64,000 bases of DNA from Batillaria attramentaria (GCA_018292915.2 JACVVK020000346.1:403501-467500); one strand, 5' to 3'. Shown: positions 11,527-24,512, numbered from the stretch's first letter. Numbers and translations: made by a program. The notes: a model not told the origin generated them from the sequence alone.

Positions 11527-13266
11527 ACGATTTTGCGTTAGCCAATGGCTGTACGTCTCTGGTTCAATACCCTTCCGCCTATCACTCTCTTTCATCAGAG
11601 GGGAATCAAATAACCAGTTTCCGCACTGTAATCAAGGCCCGTCTTTAAAAACGATTTTGCGTTAGCCAATGGCTGTACGTCTCTGGTTCAATACCCTTCC
11701 GCCTATCACTCTCTTTCATCAGAGGGGAATCAAATAACCAGTTTCCGCACTGTAATCAAGGCCCGTCTTTAAAAACGATTTTGCGTTAGCCAATGGCTGT
11801 ACGTCTCTGGTTCAATACCCTTCCGCCTATCACTCTCTTTCATCAGAGGGGAATCAAATAACCAGTTTCCGCACTGTAATCAAGGCCCGTCTTTAAAAAC
11901 GATTTTGCGTTAGCCAATGGCTGTACGTCTCTGGTTCAATACCCTTCCGCCTATCACTCTCTTTCATCAGAGGGGAATCAAATAACCAGTTTCCGCACTG
12001 TAATCAAGGCCCGTCTTTAAAAACGATTTTGCGTTAGCCAATGGCTGTACGTCTCTGGTTCAATACCCTTCCGCCTATCACTCTCTTTCATCAGAGGGGA
12101 ATCAAATAACCAGTTTCCGCACTGTAATCAAGGCCCGTCTTTAAAAACGATTTTGCGTTAGCCAATGGCTGTACGTCTCTGGTTCAATACCCTTCCGCCT
12201 ATCACTCTCTTTCATCAGAGGGGAATCAAATAACCAGTTTCCGCACTGTAATCAAGGCCCGTCTTTAAAAACGATTTTGCGTTAGCCAATGGCTGTACGT
12301 CTCTGGTTCAATACCCTTCCGCCTATCACTCTCTTTCATCAGAGGGGAATCAAATAACCAGTTTCCGCACTGTAATCAAGGCCCGTCTTTAAAAACGATT
12401 TTGCGTTAGCCAATGGCTGTACGTCTCTGGTTCAATACCCTTCCGCCTATCACTCTCTTTCATCAGAGGGGAATCAAATAACCAGTTTCCGCACTGTAAT
12501 CAAGGCCCGTCTTTAAAAAACGATTTTGCGTTAGCCAATGGCTGTACGTCTCTGGTTCAATACCCTTCCGCATATCACTCTCTTTCATCAGAGGGGAATC
12601 AAATAAACCAGTTTCCGCACTGTAATCAAGGCCCGTCTTAAAAACGATTTTGCGTTAGCCATGGCTGTACGTCTCTGGTTCAATACCCTTACCGCCTATC
12701 ACTCTCTTTTCATCAGAGGGGAATCAAAATAACCAGTTTCCGCACTGTAATCAAGGCCCGTCTTTAAAAAACGATTTTGCGTTAGCCAATGGCTGTACGT
12801 CTCTTGGTTCAATACCCTTCCCGCCTATGCACTCTCTTTCATCAGAGGGGAATCAAATAACCATTTCCGCACTGTAATCAAGGCCCGTCTTTAAAAACGA
12901 TTATTGCGTTAGCCAATGGCTGTACGTCTCTGGTTCAATACCCTTCCGCCTATCACTCTCTTTCATCAGAGGGGAATCAAATAACCAGTTTCCGCACTGT
13001 AATCAAGGCCCGTCTTTAAAAACGATTTTGCGTTAGCCAATGGCTGTACGTCTCTGGTTCAATACCCTTCCGCCTATCACTCTCTTTCATCAGAGGGGAA
13101 TCAAATAACCAGTTTCCGCACTGTAATCAAGGCCCGTCTTTAAAAACGATTTTGCGTTAGCCAATGGCTGTACGTCTCTGGTTCAATACCCTTCCGCCTA
13201 TCACTCTCTTTCATCAGAGGGGAATCAAATAACCAGTTTCCGCACTGTAATCAAGGCCCGTCTTTA
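11527..13266. repeat. Tandem satellite, 124-bp unit, 14 copies
   Basis: Units start (acgattttgcg) at 11527, 11651, 11775, 11899, 12023, 12147, 12271, 12395, 12520, 12644, 12771, 12897, 13022 and 13146. Copies 1-8 and 13-14 look essentially identical, while copies 9-12 carry many single-base insertions and deletions. Each unit has ctggttcaataccc, which fits a Pol III B box (GWTCRANNC), and gttagccaatggc, close to an A box. So the unit may come from a tRNA-like sequence. No ORF. Confidence 0.95.
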
Positions 13267-13454
13267 GAAAGAGAGAGAGAGCGAGCTAGAGAGGTGTTGG
13301 GGCCGGGGGTGGGGTGGAAGGGCACTGCAAAGTCCACAACATGATACCGATATCAGCGAGTTTACTGAAAACAATAGCGTTGCATTTCGCCACTCCGAGT
13401 TCAGCTGTGTGCAAGATTTCTCTGCAAACCTACCCATGTGAAACAGGGGCAAGT

Positions 13455-13482
13455 CTCTCTCTCTCTCTCTCACACTCTCTCA

Positions 13483-13546
<64 letters not shown>
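13455..13546. repeat. (TC)n(CA)n compound microsatellite
   Basis: TC repeats run into about 30 CA units, just downstream of the 124-bp satellite. Confidence 0.9.
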
Positions 13547-13547
<1 letters not shown>

Positions 13548-14933
13548 TTGCACCCTTCGCACTTCCTTCTCCCTGACGCTAGCCAACACCCATCTACTGG
13601 GTCAGTTTGGAAACAACGGGACGCACAGTGCCTCCATAATTATGCAAGCTATTTCGTGACGAGGAAACATCTCTACTTTACCTCCAGCTGAAAGTGCATG
13701 AACTGAAAAGGGCAGGGGTAAGGGGGAGTTACGGTGGCGGCACGGGGATGGCGGGGGGGGGGGGGGGGGTGTCGGTTAGGGGGCAGACGGGGACGGAACT
13801 GAGGCAAAAAAGAACGAAATGCCATTAACTGTCAATCACTGCGGGGGACGAGGGGTCGACCCTTACTGGGTTCCCCTTGCCTGGTAGCACTGGGAATTCA
13901 ATTGAAATCTGCCACTTTCCGGGAATTAAAACGAACTACGTCAGTGCCTCACAGATTTCGAGAATCGAGCTAGCAAGTGATTTGTCTTCTTCTGGAATGA
14001 GATAGGGAGCGAGTTGAAGAGGGGCTAAGAGGGAGGGAGGGGTGGGGGTGGGGGGTTAACGAAAAGTTTCATAGCCTTGCAACAGTTTCTCTTAACCTTT
14101 GGGCTGTCGCAGCTGGAAAATCACGTAACCACGCACATGTCCCCCCTTTCCGACACGAGCAAAATTAATATCCTTGTCTTCACAGGCAGTTCCCTCTAGC
14201 TCGGCACGTAAAATACTAAAAATAGGTTTCAATTCGGCTACAATCGTAAGTGGTGTGTCAGTTCGGTTTTTCCAGAATGACTTCATGACACCCCCCCCCC
14301 CACCCTCCCCCGGAAATAGCGACGAATCTTGAAAGTCGATTGCAAACAAACAAAGGGGGCGTTGATTATGACAGAGAATGCAATGGCTTCACACACTGAC
14401 GATAAACAAGCTCACGCTTCAGCCCGAACAATCATCTCCTCAAACCTGAGGAAACTTACGTGCTGTCCCTGCACCGCGCTGTGCATCGAACAGCACGTGA
14501 TTCTTGGGGCTAAACTCTACATTGACGAATGAGTAACGCCGAACACGACAGCTGCCAAAATGCAGGTGGTCTGAACATGACCCAGATCTGCCCCGAGTAT
14601 CCGCTACATGCGCTAGAACTCACGGCCAATTTGTCTGGGAATGTGGTGGACACGAACCAAATTCATTCTTCTGGCGAATGCAGCTGCAAAAGAAATACGT
14701 ACGTACTCCCTTTACCACTTCGATGGGAGCAGGGATAGCCGAGATGGTTGCAGAGCTTATAGGGAATGTTCGGACTCTCATCAAGCCAGCCTCATCGACT
14801 TTTCCCCGGGATCTCATCCAAAGGAACCAGGTTTAAAACAACAATAACAACTACAACAACGAAAGTCACTGTAGATAAAATAAAACTGTTAAGAAAGTTA
14901 TGCAGCATGATATTAAAGCCTCTATGTTAGTAT

Positions 14934-15316
14934 GGGGCGGTCGGTGGTCTAGTCAGTGGTTAAGAGACCTGTCACCAATGCGAGAGGTCAGGGGTTCGAG
15001 TCCCACTCGGGGCAAAGAATTTTTCCTTCTCGTATGTGGCACCGTTCATTCGGGCCGATCGTCGGGGGTTCTCTCCGGGTACCCCGGCTTCCTCCCCCTC
15101 TGCTTTGGAAATGTTCAGCACACCAAATCTGAAAAATAAATGCAATTCTAAATTCCGAAATTTAAATAGCTGAGCTGACCCTTCGCACCACGTGATTGTA
15201 ATGTGTTTATGTCCGGTGTGTGAGAGAATGTGTGTGATTCACGTGAGCGTGCGTGTTGGGTTCAGTTCGCGGCGCTTTGAGCCGATTCATGAAATTGGGT
15301 AAAGCGCCTATATAAT

Positions 15317-15355
<39 letters not shown>
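14934..15355 (+). mobile_element. tRNA-derived SINE, family B, copy 1
   Basis: The head ggtggtctagtcagtggtta ... aggggttcgagtcccactc carries an A box (with a small insertion) and a perfect B box. The body has cgggccgatcgtcgggggtt, ctccgggtaccccggcttcc and aaataaatgcaattctaaat. It ends gcgctttgagccgattcatg ... aaagcgcctatataatactc followed by (ATT)n. The (ATT)n end and the GCGC/TATATAA motif suggest a tail borrowed from a LINE. A second copy lies at 36222-36621. Confidence 0.8.
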
Positions 15356-15523
15356 GATGCAAAACTGCCGCTTTCGAAGCTCTGGTGTTATTTGCCAGAT
15401 AGAAAGATGTTTTATTTGACCATCGCGACCGTTTTCGTGACTTCTAACAGTAGAGGAATACGACTTTCCCTGGGCCTACAGTCCCTTCCTGGGTGGACTG
15501 GGACTCGACCAATCTTTTGTACC

Positions 15524-15960
15524 ACCGGCCCCCGTACTGTAGTGGTTAGAACTTCGAACTATGGACCGGGAGACTGACCCGGGTTCGAGTCCCAGCCGAG
15601 GCAAGCGGGATATTTTCTTACCTAGGTCGGCTCCTACCCAGAGCGGGTGTGGTATGGGCCCAATGGGGAGGCCGTTACCACACAGCCGAGCTTCACCCAC
15701 TTCACGGGTGCGACTTTGGGGGTGCTTCCCTTGGTATGACACGTCTTATGATGTGGATGATTACATGGCCGGCACCGCAGGTGCCGTAGTTCCGGGGCCT
15801 GGTTAATGCCGGGATATTTATGACAGGAAGCGTGGAATGCGGCCCTGTCCCGCAGTCCCAAACCACACGGACCTCCATAGCATCATCTTATTCTTACCAT
15901 CATCCTTATCTCCATCATCATGCATAATTGCCCCAGCTTCCGAGCCCATTACCATGTAGG
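15524..15960 (+). mobile_element. tRNA-derived SINE, family C
   Basis: The head gtactgtagtggttagaact ... gacccgggttcgagtcccag has A- and B-box sequences with a perfect B-box core. A 350-base body follows with ggcaccgcaggtgccgtagt and gaatgcggccctgtcccgca, ending in a tcatcat-rich tail. Only one copy is seen here. Confidence 0.55.
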
Positions 15961-18900
15961 AATACCACTGAAGCCGGCAAAGAGTTGTGACAGTAAAAAA
16001 AAAAAACAAAAAAAAAACTTTTAATTGTCGGGCTGGTCCACAATCCGCAACCAAATAACGTCGACGCGGTGTGACAAAACAAAATGAGAAATGTCAAACT
16101 TTTTGCCTTTAGACAGGTACGTTTTAGGGTCAGCCGACAATCATGGCAGTTTCTGAACCAAACCCCGACTTCAGCGCGACAGTTTTTGCCTGGCATTTTA
16201 ATCTGACACCCGGCGGTTCTATTTCACGCTGACGCCTAGTGTTTCTTCTTCTTGGTACAGGTTCAAAATGGCATCGCTTTCTTCCTGTGTGATCAGTTGC
16301 GCGCTTGTACCAGAGTGCAGTCTTCAGTGTGAAGAAAATGTTTTTTCATAAGCAGTTTCGGTCGATGCGACTGTACATAGTCCAATAGAATGACAGGACA
16401 ACAGCCACGGCCGACACTCCTTGCATTTTGCTTGATTTACCAGTTGTCCCTGAATGACCTGGCAGATTTGGGCCAGATGAAGCCCGGCCCTCAGTCTGTC
16501 TAATTATGCATACGTTACACGCCTATTTGCATTTATGCGCACCTAAAACAATTAATCGGCCTGCACTCACTTATCCTGCACGTTTACATTTACCAACAAA
16601 TCACTCATGTGGTAGTGAAACTATTTTATGTCAGTCGGTCGAGGCCGCCACTAGTCAGGTCGATTCGTTTGACTGTGACTCTCGCGGTGACAGGCAAATT
16701 GAACTGCAGTAGGCCGCCGCAAGTTTGCATCTGACAGCCGGGCCGCGGCAAAGTGAGACAGATCACTCATGCAGCCTGGACAAAAATTAATGTGAAAATA
16801 GCACAGTATAGGGTAATCAAAGTCACTGGAAAGAGACAAGAACCCCTTTTGAATTCCGCCAGTCACCGTGCGAAGATGACACGGGTGTACATCAAGTGAA
16901 TTATTCTTGAGCGGCGTCGTGTAGTGTGCGGAAGTGCGTCCATGGAGATTATCCTTGCATGACATGCAGCTGATGGATTAAGCGCATACAACGATAGCAG
17001 CTGGTGCATTAAGTTTACCGGTGACGTTCCAAGAGGCCAGACAGATAATTATACTGCTACTTTCGCGATATCCTACCAGAGGGGTAACTTAAACCAAGTA
17101 TCGGGTGACTCAGTCAGCAGTTAGTGGCTGTATCAAATTTCGAATACCTACGTCACTTTTTGACGACCGAAACTGGAGACGCCCTCACCCCCCCCCCCCC
17201 CCCGACCCTTCCTTTTCCAGCCCCAACACTACTATGACAGCTCGGCATGTTAGTTCAGGCCTATAGAGGGCGCAGCGGTTCTTGGTTCAGCTATACGCTG
17301 CAGAGTTCGTTTCCACAAACTGAGATCAAGGCCGACTGATTCAAAGAAACTGGGCTAGATCAGCTACTGACTAAATAGGTATCCCACGGGCTGTCCGGCC
17401 GACGTGCATTGGGGTGACAAAAAAAAAAAAAAAGGCGTGATAGGCAGAGCGGGATAGCTAACACGGTTTAAGGCCTATCCTGGTGATAAAGTCAACACTG
17501 CGATGTGAATTCGTCCCCTGAAACTTAAGCAGACACCACACCCAACTAAACAGGCTGAGCTTGGCCCGTAGCGCGAAGAGGAACAGATCACGGATAAGAT
17601 CCTCAATGATACAGCCGTCCTGACTGGGGACAGGCACCTCCATCTAGGTGTTACTGGCACACCAAAATGTTACACGCTGCCCGAAGGCAGTGTTAGCGAA
17701 AGATTCAGTCGATGGTGTGACCCTACCCCAACTTCCCCCACCCCCTTCCCTCCGACCCAAACCTCTCCTATTCAGCAGCGTAACAAGAGTGCGGCAGACG
17801 CTGTGCGTCTCGGCTTCAGTGTGCTCAAAGCCATCCTGTGTGACGCTGCAACTGTGTGGACATGTGTCTAAGCGGTAACGGTGGTACTAGATACACTGTA
17901 CCACCAAAACAGGTCTTTAACGATTGTTCTGTGAGCCTAGAAATGTCACACGGTGCGCCATTACCACCCCAGTCCTCTTACCCCAATACGCACACACTCC
18001 CCAAGCTGGCCAGGCAGGAACATTGCTTTCACTCGTCGGTCTCTTTGTCCTGATGAGGTGGGAGTACAGGTGTGAACAAAGCCGGTAATGACCACTGACC
18101 TGGGCGGATCAGTCTCGCGTGCACTGACGGACCGTGGTATGATAGATGAGGGGGGTCGGTCTGAGTGGCATGTCACTTGGCAGTGTACCAGTTTCAGTTA
18201 CAGGCAAGAGTTTTCACGCACTGCTACTACTGTGGCCAATTTCGGCGTGGCACGCCAATACAGTTCACACAGTTCACAACTCTGTAGTGTCTATGTACGT
18301 CTGCGCTGAAAATTACTAGAGTCACCAGTACCTTGGCCACCTATCTAACTGACGACGCTAGGCTTGACACTGATTCAGTTCCACTGGAACACAAACCTGT
18401 GAAAGTTTAGAATAAAACCATCTTAGACATAATCAGAATGAATGAAGCAAGGTAACAAATCGTAGCTTTTAACTAAACCTAAGACTGAAATGAAGGAGAA
18501 ACAAAAGGAAGTGCTCTATATGCCCATTTTTGTCTTTACATAATTACCATAGGCGTGGCCTTAAGTTAGTGTAAAGCTGGCTTATGAACTGCACAATGCA
18601 AAGAAGAAAAGCGGTACACCATTAAGTTTCAACACAAAATATTCCATGTTGACAGCCGCGAAATCATGTTCTTTTCTCATGTGACAAAATGACTTGAGAA
18701 AGTAACTGCCTTTGTTGCCAGTCTGGTGTGAACCATGTCGATCTGTTTAACCTCCATCCACACACGGTTATTCACACCTGAATGACCATGAATACGGCAA
18801 CCTCTCGGAAACCAGAGGCCGCCACTAATTTCCGAAAGGCCCGTAAAACCTGTAAGCATCCATGAGATTCGTATTCTATCAACAAAAGAATAACGATTTC

Positions 18901-19179
18901 TCACCTTTTTTTTAACGGTTGACGTCAACTGGCATTAAGCAGGACCTGTAGGCATAGCGCGGACTTTTTCTCTCTCTCACTCTTCTAGGTGAATACGTGG
19001 GTACCGTCGAGTATTCACGGTATTGTACGCGACCAAAAAGAAGGTAGCGAAACTGTGGTCACGGTTATTGCGGCGAGTCCTTGTACCTAGAAAGAACACG
19101 GTCAATCATTCACTCGGCTGCGCCCAATGTCTGCGGAAGTCCAGATCGTGGACACTGCCACTGTGTGTAGCTAGTCACC
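15961..19179. other. Intergenic sequence, no gene seen
   Basis: Mostly unique-looking DNA with short A and C runs and no supported exon. Confidence 0.55.
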
Positions 19180-19264
19180 CGCATGATAATAATAATAATA
19201 ATAATAATAATACATGGCTTTTATAAAGCGCTGTTCTCCCGCTTCAAGGACTCGCTGCGCTTAA

Positions 19265-19331
<67 letters not shown>

Positions 19332-19700
19332 TTTACATCCCCTCCGCTTACATACAATTTGGCAGTGCAACGAACTCATGATGCACACAGACACTGAGGC
19401 TTAACAGAGGTTTAGCTGTCAAAACCTTGGCGGAAGAGATAGGTCTTCAGATGCGATTTAAACAGAGGCAGTGAGGTCTGAAGGCGGAGTTCAATTGGCA
19501 AGGAGTTCCAGACACACCGGTGACGCGGCTAAGCCGCGAATCCGACCGGCTGTCGATCGCAGTGACTGTTTTAGGCCGGAAAAGCGCGACACGCATGCGG
19601 TGATGTGCAAGAATGCTGCCAGGAAAGCTAAGAACTGAAATGAATTTGATCATATTGTTATATGCACATATCAGTAAGACTTTCATCTTCCCACCCAAAG
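19180..19700 (-). repeat. Dispersed repeat with (ATT)n tail
   Basis: On the minus strand it ends gcgctttataaaagccatgt then (ATT)n, like the 3' ends of invertebrate LINEs and the family B SINE. A (CA)n tract (19267-19328) interrupts it. The body at 19420-19690 is an untranslated-type sequence with no ORF. Confidence 0.4.
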
Positions 19701-20835
19701 CGATTTTATATCGAAAAATTTATTCATGTAAGGACACGAGTCATATTTGTTCGACTGCAATGAGAATCGGGAGCTATTTTGCAGTTTAACACGAAGCTGA
19801 CAAAAAATACCACGTTAATTCCAGAAGTTTCAAAACAGACACGTATCCGTAATGTCTTTGTGACTTGCATGCCAATTGTTGTGACGTAGGATGCTTTAGT
19901 GTTTTCGCAATTTTAAAAAATATCAGAGCAGTGCGAAATCCTCGGCTAAGAACCGGCCAACCGTCTGTTTGATACAGGCTGGTTCTTAGCCGGGGCGAGT
20001 GCTGGTTCATAGCCACAAAATATTCACTACCAATTTTCTTTCTCGAACTGCGCACGATCTAAGCCACAAATTGCACTAATTTTCTAGGTGTGGCCGCAAG
20101 ACATATTATAAAACTGGGACGTTTTCATAAACGTGACTTTCCTTTCTGTAATTTTATATTATCGCGAATGAAAGTGAATTTTCTACAGAAAACGAGACTA
20201 AATTGCTTCCAACGTGAGTGTACGCGCAAGTAGCACCACAAAAACCACTTACGAGTTGAACAGAGACCTTCTGCGACAAGACAGGCCAACCTCAGATCGA
20301 GACAAGCTTTCACAAGTACAGCGCAGATGATTTTCTGAGAGAAGTCGCGTGCGGCCAAGCAACGCTAGCGCTCAACGCCGCAAGCCGGTCAGAATCGGGA
20401 TAGCCGCGTCACCGGTGTGATGATAGGAAGAACCAAGACGGCGGCCCGTGACAGCTTGCTCAACGCGGCCATAGTTAGCAAGGACATGCTGGGACAGCTT
20501 ACATGGGAAAACGGACTTACAGGGGCGGATTCAGGTCGCTATCGCCAACGCACGAACGAACGAGCGCGCGCGTGCGCCCACACACACACACCTTACTTTT
20601 TGCTCAGCGATTAAGCTACCTTGACCATGAATGGCCCTGTACGACTTATCCTACACTATATACATGTACATCCCGCGTACGCAGTATTTGGGCAAGCACC
20701 CCCCCCCCCCCCCCCATCACGTGTTCTCTGGTGCACAACACGGGTTAGGGACAGCCTGCAGGCTACCTCAGGGCTGAGAAAGATGTTTTCGGGCTCGCCC
20801 CTGACAGCCTGTATCGCCCGCAGTCTTCGTGGGTA

Positions 20836-20980
20836 ACCGGGCTAGCCGAGCTGGTGTCACTGGTAGCACTGGTAATCGAATCGTGAGTTCGAATCCCAAG
20901 TGGCAGCCACAAACTTGTGCTTCTTGCGCTGACACCACCTCACAATACGTGATTCGTGGAAATTATACGTACGACAGGCA
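20836..20980 (+). mobile_element. tRNA-like SINE head, family E
   Basis: gctagccgagctggtgtcac fits the A box TRGYNNARNNGG exactly, and gagttcgaatcccaag supplies the B box 28 bases later. The arms do not pair as in a working tRNA, so a SINE remnant is more likely than a tRNA gene. The 3' end is unclear. Confidence 0.45.
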
Positions 20981-21191
20981 TACACCAGCGTGTGGGTAAA
21001 CTCAGTTTTCATCGAATGCGCTGGTTCTATGCACCAGAAGCAGCCTGAGACCATTGTGGTGACTCTGGCAAGCGTGTAAGTCGTCAGTTCTGGATGTGTA
21101 TACTGCGCATGGGCAGACAACGTTATCTGGTTGCGGACTGGACACTGATTGGTGGCTACATGTATTTTTGAGGCTCTGTGTTGAGACCAAG

Positions 21192-21361
21192 GGTGGGGGT
21201 GGGTGTTTGGGGATTTAACGTCCTTTTCCACCACACAGGGTGGTATCAAAGACGGGGCAACGATGAAAAAGCCAGCACAAATATTTGGCCCCAGCCGGGA
21301 TCGAACTCACGACCCGAGCATTAGAAGTCCAACGCTCTACCATTCGACCACCCCGGCTCCC
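21192..21361 (-). mobile_element. tRNA-derived SINE, family A, copy 1, with intact target duplication
   Basis: On the minus strand: gagccggggtggtcgaatgg, tagagcgttggacttctaat, gtgagttcgatcccggctgg (A box and B box), then a short body (ttttcatcgttgccccgtct, tttgatacc) ending in gttaaatccccaaacaccca. A 16-base direct repeat ctgtgttgagaccaag flanks it exactly (21176-21191 and 21362-21377), showing retroposition. Confidence 0.9.
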
Positions 21362-21770
21362 CTGTGTTGAGACCAAGCCTGTTCAGGAATGAACTGTAGT
21401 TTCAAAGAAATTCGTATTTCTTTACTATTAGAAGCCACAAAGTCACGAAAACAATGATTCGTGGAAAACCCAGGCCAGCCATAGTTATCTTCGCTGTCCG
21501 ACATTGCTGCACTTTCCAAAAGATCTGGTTTCTAAGCAATCATTTTTATTTAGCAAACGCGCTGTAACAACGGCCAGGCCTGTGTGTGCTGATGATTAAT
21601 AAAATATATGGCTGTACCTGAGAGTAATCATCACTGCGCCATTTTTTGATTAGCCTTTTCCATTCGGTAAGAATCGTGTTAACTGAAAACAAGATGGCCA
21701 CCAGCCCAATATGTTGTTTCCATTTGATCACCTGCTATCGTCACGGTCGTTCTTTTGTAATGCCATGTAT

Positions 21771-21772
<2 letters not shown>

Positions 21773-21827
<55 letters not shown>

Positions 21828-21842
21828 CTCTCTCTCTCTCTC
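21773..21842. repeat. (CA)n(CT)n microsatellite
   Basis: About 26 CA units followed by about 9 CT units. Confidence 0.9.
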
Positions 21843-22319
21843 TGAATGGAAACAACTGACCGGGCTGTCACACCAATCTTGTTTTTGGAAGAGAGACGTC
21901 AAGTTGTATTCTTTGAAATCTATGACGTTTTTGCTCACTGGGATGACGCATAATACATTTGGCGTAATAACTTTGATACAGTTCTTGCAATGAAAGCAGG
22001 CCCATGAAAATTGAAGTGTTGCTGCTGCGTGCGCAGTGTAAAGATCGAATTAATACCGACCCAATATGTTTAACAGACAAGTCTGCGCGGCGAACGTTTT
22101 CTAACTATGTGTTATGTCAGACATACACACGCGCGCGCGCACACACTCACACGCACGCACGCACGCACGCACGCGCACACGCACACACAGACTCGCGCGA
22201 GCCGCGTTTGTGCTCCATTGAGACCTATGTGGTGTTCTCTCACTCTACTATGCTATTGAGTGAGAGTCAGTGGGAAAAACAAAGCACACTACATCAATGA
22301 AACTCCCGCTTTCCCCGTC

Positions 22320-22765
22320 TACACATAGAGAACGTCCAAAAAGTGGCGACACATCCCCAAGAAATGCCAGTATCACGTCAATCAAACATAACGTCGGAAA
22401 AATGACGCTGATACTGCCTTTTGCGTCTGTGCGCGCGTGCCTTTTCTGCGATGGATCTGACCTGTTCAGTACGTAAGCAGCCCTGCACAGCGTTCTGGGT
22501 TCTTCTTCTTTCATGAATTTGTTCTCCGTGCATATTCTGTTCATAAAGTATTGGAGTTGTATTCTGTTATATCCCGTGTCTTCTCTGCGGTTGCACGAAG
22601 ATGGCGACATAGTAGAAGTAAAATACACCACGTCTCCAAACAGAGGAATTCGGAAAGAAAGTGGCGAGACACCCCCAAGAAAAAACAGCATCACGTCAAT
22701 CAAACATGACGCACTTACTTTACGTCAGTGCGCGTGCGTCTCTTCTTCGATGTTTGTGAGGCGTG
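22320..22765. repeat. Diverged direct duplication, about 325-bp spacing
   Basis: 22320-22460 and 22645-22765 share aaagtggcgacac, cccccaagaaa, atcacgtcaatcaaacatRACG and gcgtsygtgcgcg. The first copy is longer by a small insertion. Confidence 0.75.
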
Positions 22766-22949
22766 TGGCTTGTAGGGGAAATGTACTGTGAGTACAAATT
22801 TTCGAGTCAACTGACGATAACGGCTGCAGTGAATTTTTCTAATTTTTTTTTTTTTTTTTGTATATTTTTTATGGCACCCCAGGCTTATTATCTATGTATA
22901 GTAGGAGCGATTTTGAGATCTAAAGTGTGTTCACCAGCACTTTCATCAG

Positions 22950-23545
22950 GTACGGCTTACGCCAAAAGTATAAAAGCGACAACCTCCAAAATTCACTTAG
23001 TTGAGAGTCCGTATTCATGCTATCTATGTCCAAAAAATGGAGTGGTTTAGGTAAATATTACGCCTTTAAACGCCAGAAAGCCACTTTTTCTGAAAAGGGC
23101 GATAACTCGCAAATCATGTGTGCAATCGTACCTGGATCGGGCCTTCTATTCAACAATCTTGATTCATTTAGAAACCCCAAATTTGAAATCGATCGGTTCA
23201 GTATTTTCGGAGAAATAGGCATCTGAACTGGGTTCACATGCAATGTCAACTCAGGCTCGGTTTACATGAAAACTATAAGAGCGACCATTTTCTAGTAGTG
23301 ACTCTGTTCAGAGTCCGTATTCAAGCTATCTACTGCCAAAAAATTGAGTGATTTAAATAAATATTACGCCTGTACACGAAAGACAACCAACTTGTCTCAA
23401 AAGGGCGATAACTCCCAAATCACTTAAGCAATCATCACACGCTTGAATCGTCTAATGTAACATTTTGATATATTTGGATACCCCAAATTTTAAGCCATTC
23501 GGTTGAGTATTTTCAAAGAAACGGGCCTGGACACAATTCACACAC
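22950..23545. repeat. Diverged direct duplication of a roughly 298-bp unit
   Basis: Units 22950-23245 and 23255-23545 share gagagtccgtattcatgcta / cagagtccgtattcaagcta, taaatattacgcct, aaaagggcgataactcscaa and ggaYaccccaaatttRaa. Two adjacent copies of a sequence with no ORF. Confidence 0.8.
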
Positions 23546-23756
23546 ACACGCACACACACACATCATCACAGACGGCACTCACTGAGGAGGAGAAGCGCGT
23601 TCGGTGGACCGTACATGTCAGAATCGATGACGCACGTTTTCTTACGTCATTGTCAGAGTTACACTTGCAAAATCGTCTCTGCGGGAGATCGGCAGTGACG
23701 TGCGTTTGTACCACAGATGCTTGCCTATGAACGTGGAAATTTTAGCCCGTCCTATG

Positions 23757-23786
23757 ATGTTGTTTCCATTACTATGGAAACAACAT
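23757..23786. repeat. Perfect 13-bp hairpin
   Basis: atgttgtttccat, loop tact, atggaaacaacat. Confidence 0.85.
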
Positions 23787-24232
23787 AAAAAGGGAAAGGC
23801 ATCGGTATGGCACTGTACCTGGACTTCCCCATAACTAACTTGAAAAAGTTACATGTCATGTGATACTCGCTGACGTATGTGTTTGATCGGATTTCCTAGA
23901 ACAGAACCAGTAAGTGGGGCAGCGTGATCCACCTTTCCTGACATCTATGTTGTTTTTCCCTATTATGAACAGAAGCGTGGGCAATGGCAAAATGGTGTGC
24001 AATCGCAACACAAGAAATTTTCTGGATCTGAATCTGAGGTAGCGATTGATGCCACCTGAGACAGGAAATTAACCCGAGCACTTTCGCAACTTGATACGAA
24101 TCTCCCCAAGCTTCGTACACTGATCACATTTATAGCTAAACTTTCCTCTGCCACTGCCGTAATTATATGACACTGGTAAGCTGACCTGTTTCACTTACGT
24201 TCTGATTTTGCCTCTGTCATGGTCGCGGGGGT

Positions 24233-24416
24233 GGGTGGGTGTTTGGGGGGTTTAACGTCCTTTTCCACAACACCAGGGTGATATCAAAGCCGGACGGGGC
24301 AACGGTGAAAAAGCCAGCACAACTGACTATTTGGCCCCAGCCGGGATACGAACTCACGACCTGAACATTAGAAGTCCAGCGCTCTACCTGTACCATTCGA
24401 CCACCCCGGCTCTCCC
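24233..24416 (-). mobile_element. tRNA-derived SINE, family A, copy 2
   Basis: Same order as the other family A copies, with small insertions (gactat, ctgtac). The flanks share ctgtca...ggtcgcggg with a 3-base difference, an aged target duplication. Confidence 0.85.
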
Positions 24417-24430
24417 TGTCACTGTCGGTC

Positions 24431-24469
24431 GCGGGAAAAGAGAGAGAGGGAGGGAGAGAGGGAGGGAGA

Positions 24470-24512
<43 letters not shown>
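24431..24512. repeat. (GA)n / (GGGA)n microsatellite
   Basis: Mixed gagg and ga units, then about 20 GA units. Confidence 0.85.

Noticed and set aside
11527..13266. CRISPR array
   Set aside because: The whole 124-bp unit repeats, with no variable spacers, and the DNA is eukaryotic.
14726..14815. tRNA-like sequence with the A box tagccgagatgg
   Set aside because: No B box follows, so it is at best a truncated SINE and may be chance.
20836..20905. Functional tRNA gene
   Set aside because: A and B boxes are good, but the acceptor and T arms do not pair as a cloverleaf; called a SINE head instead.
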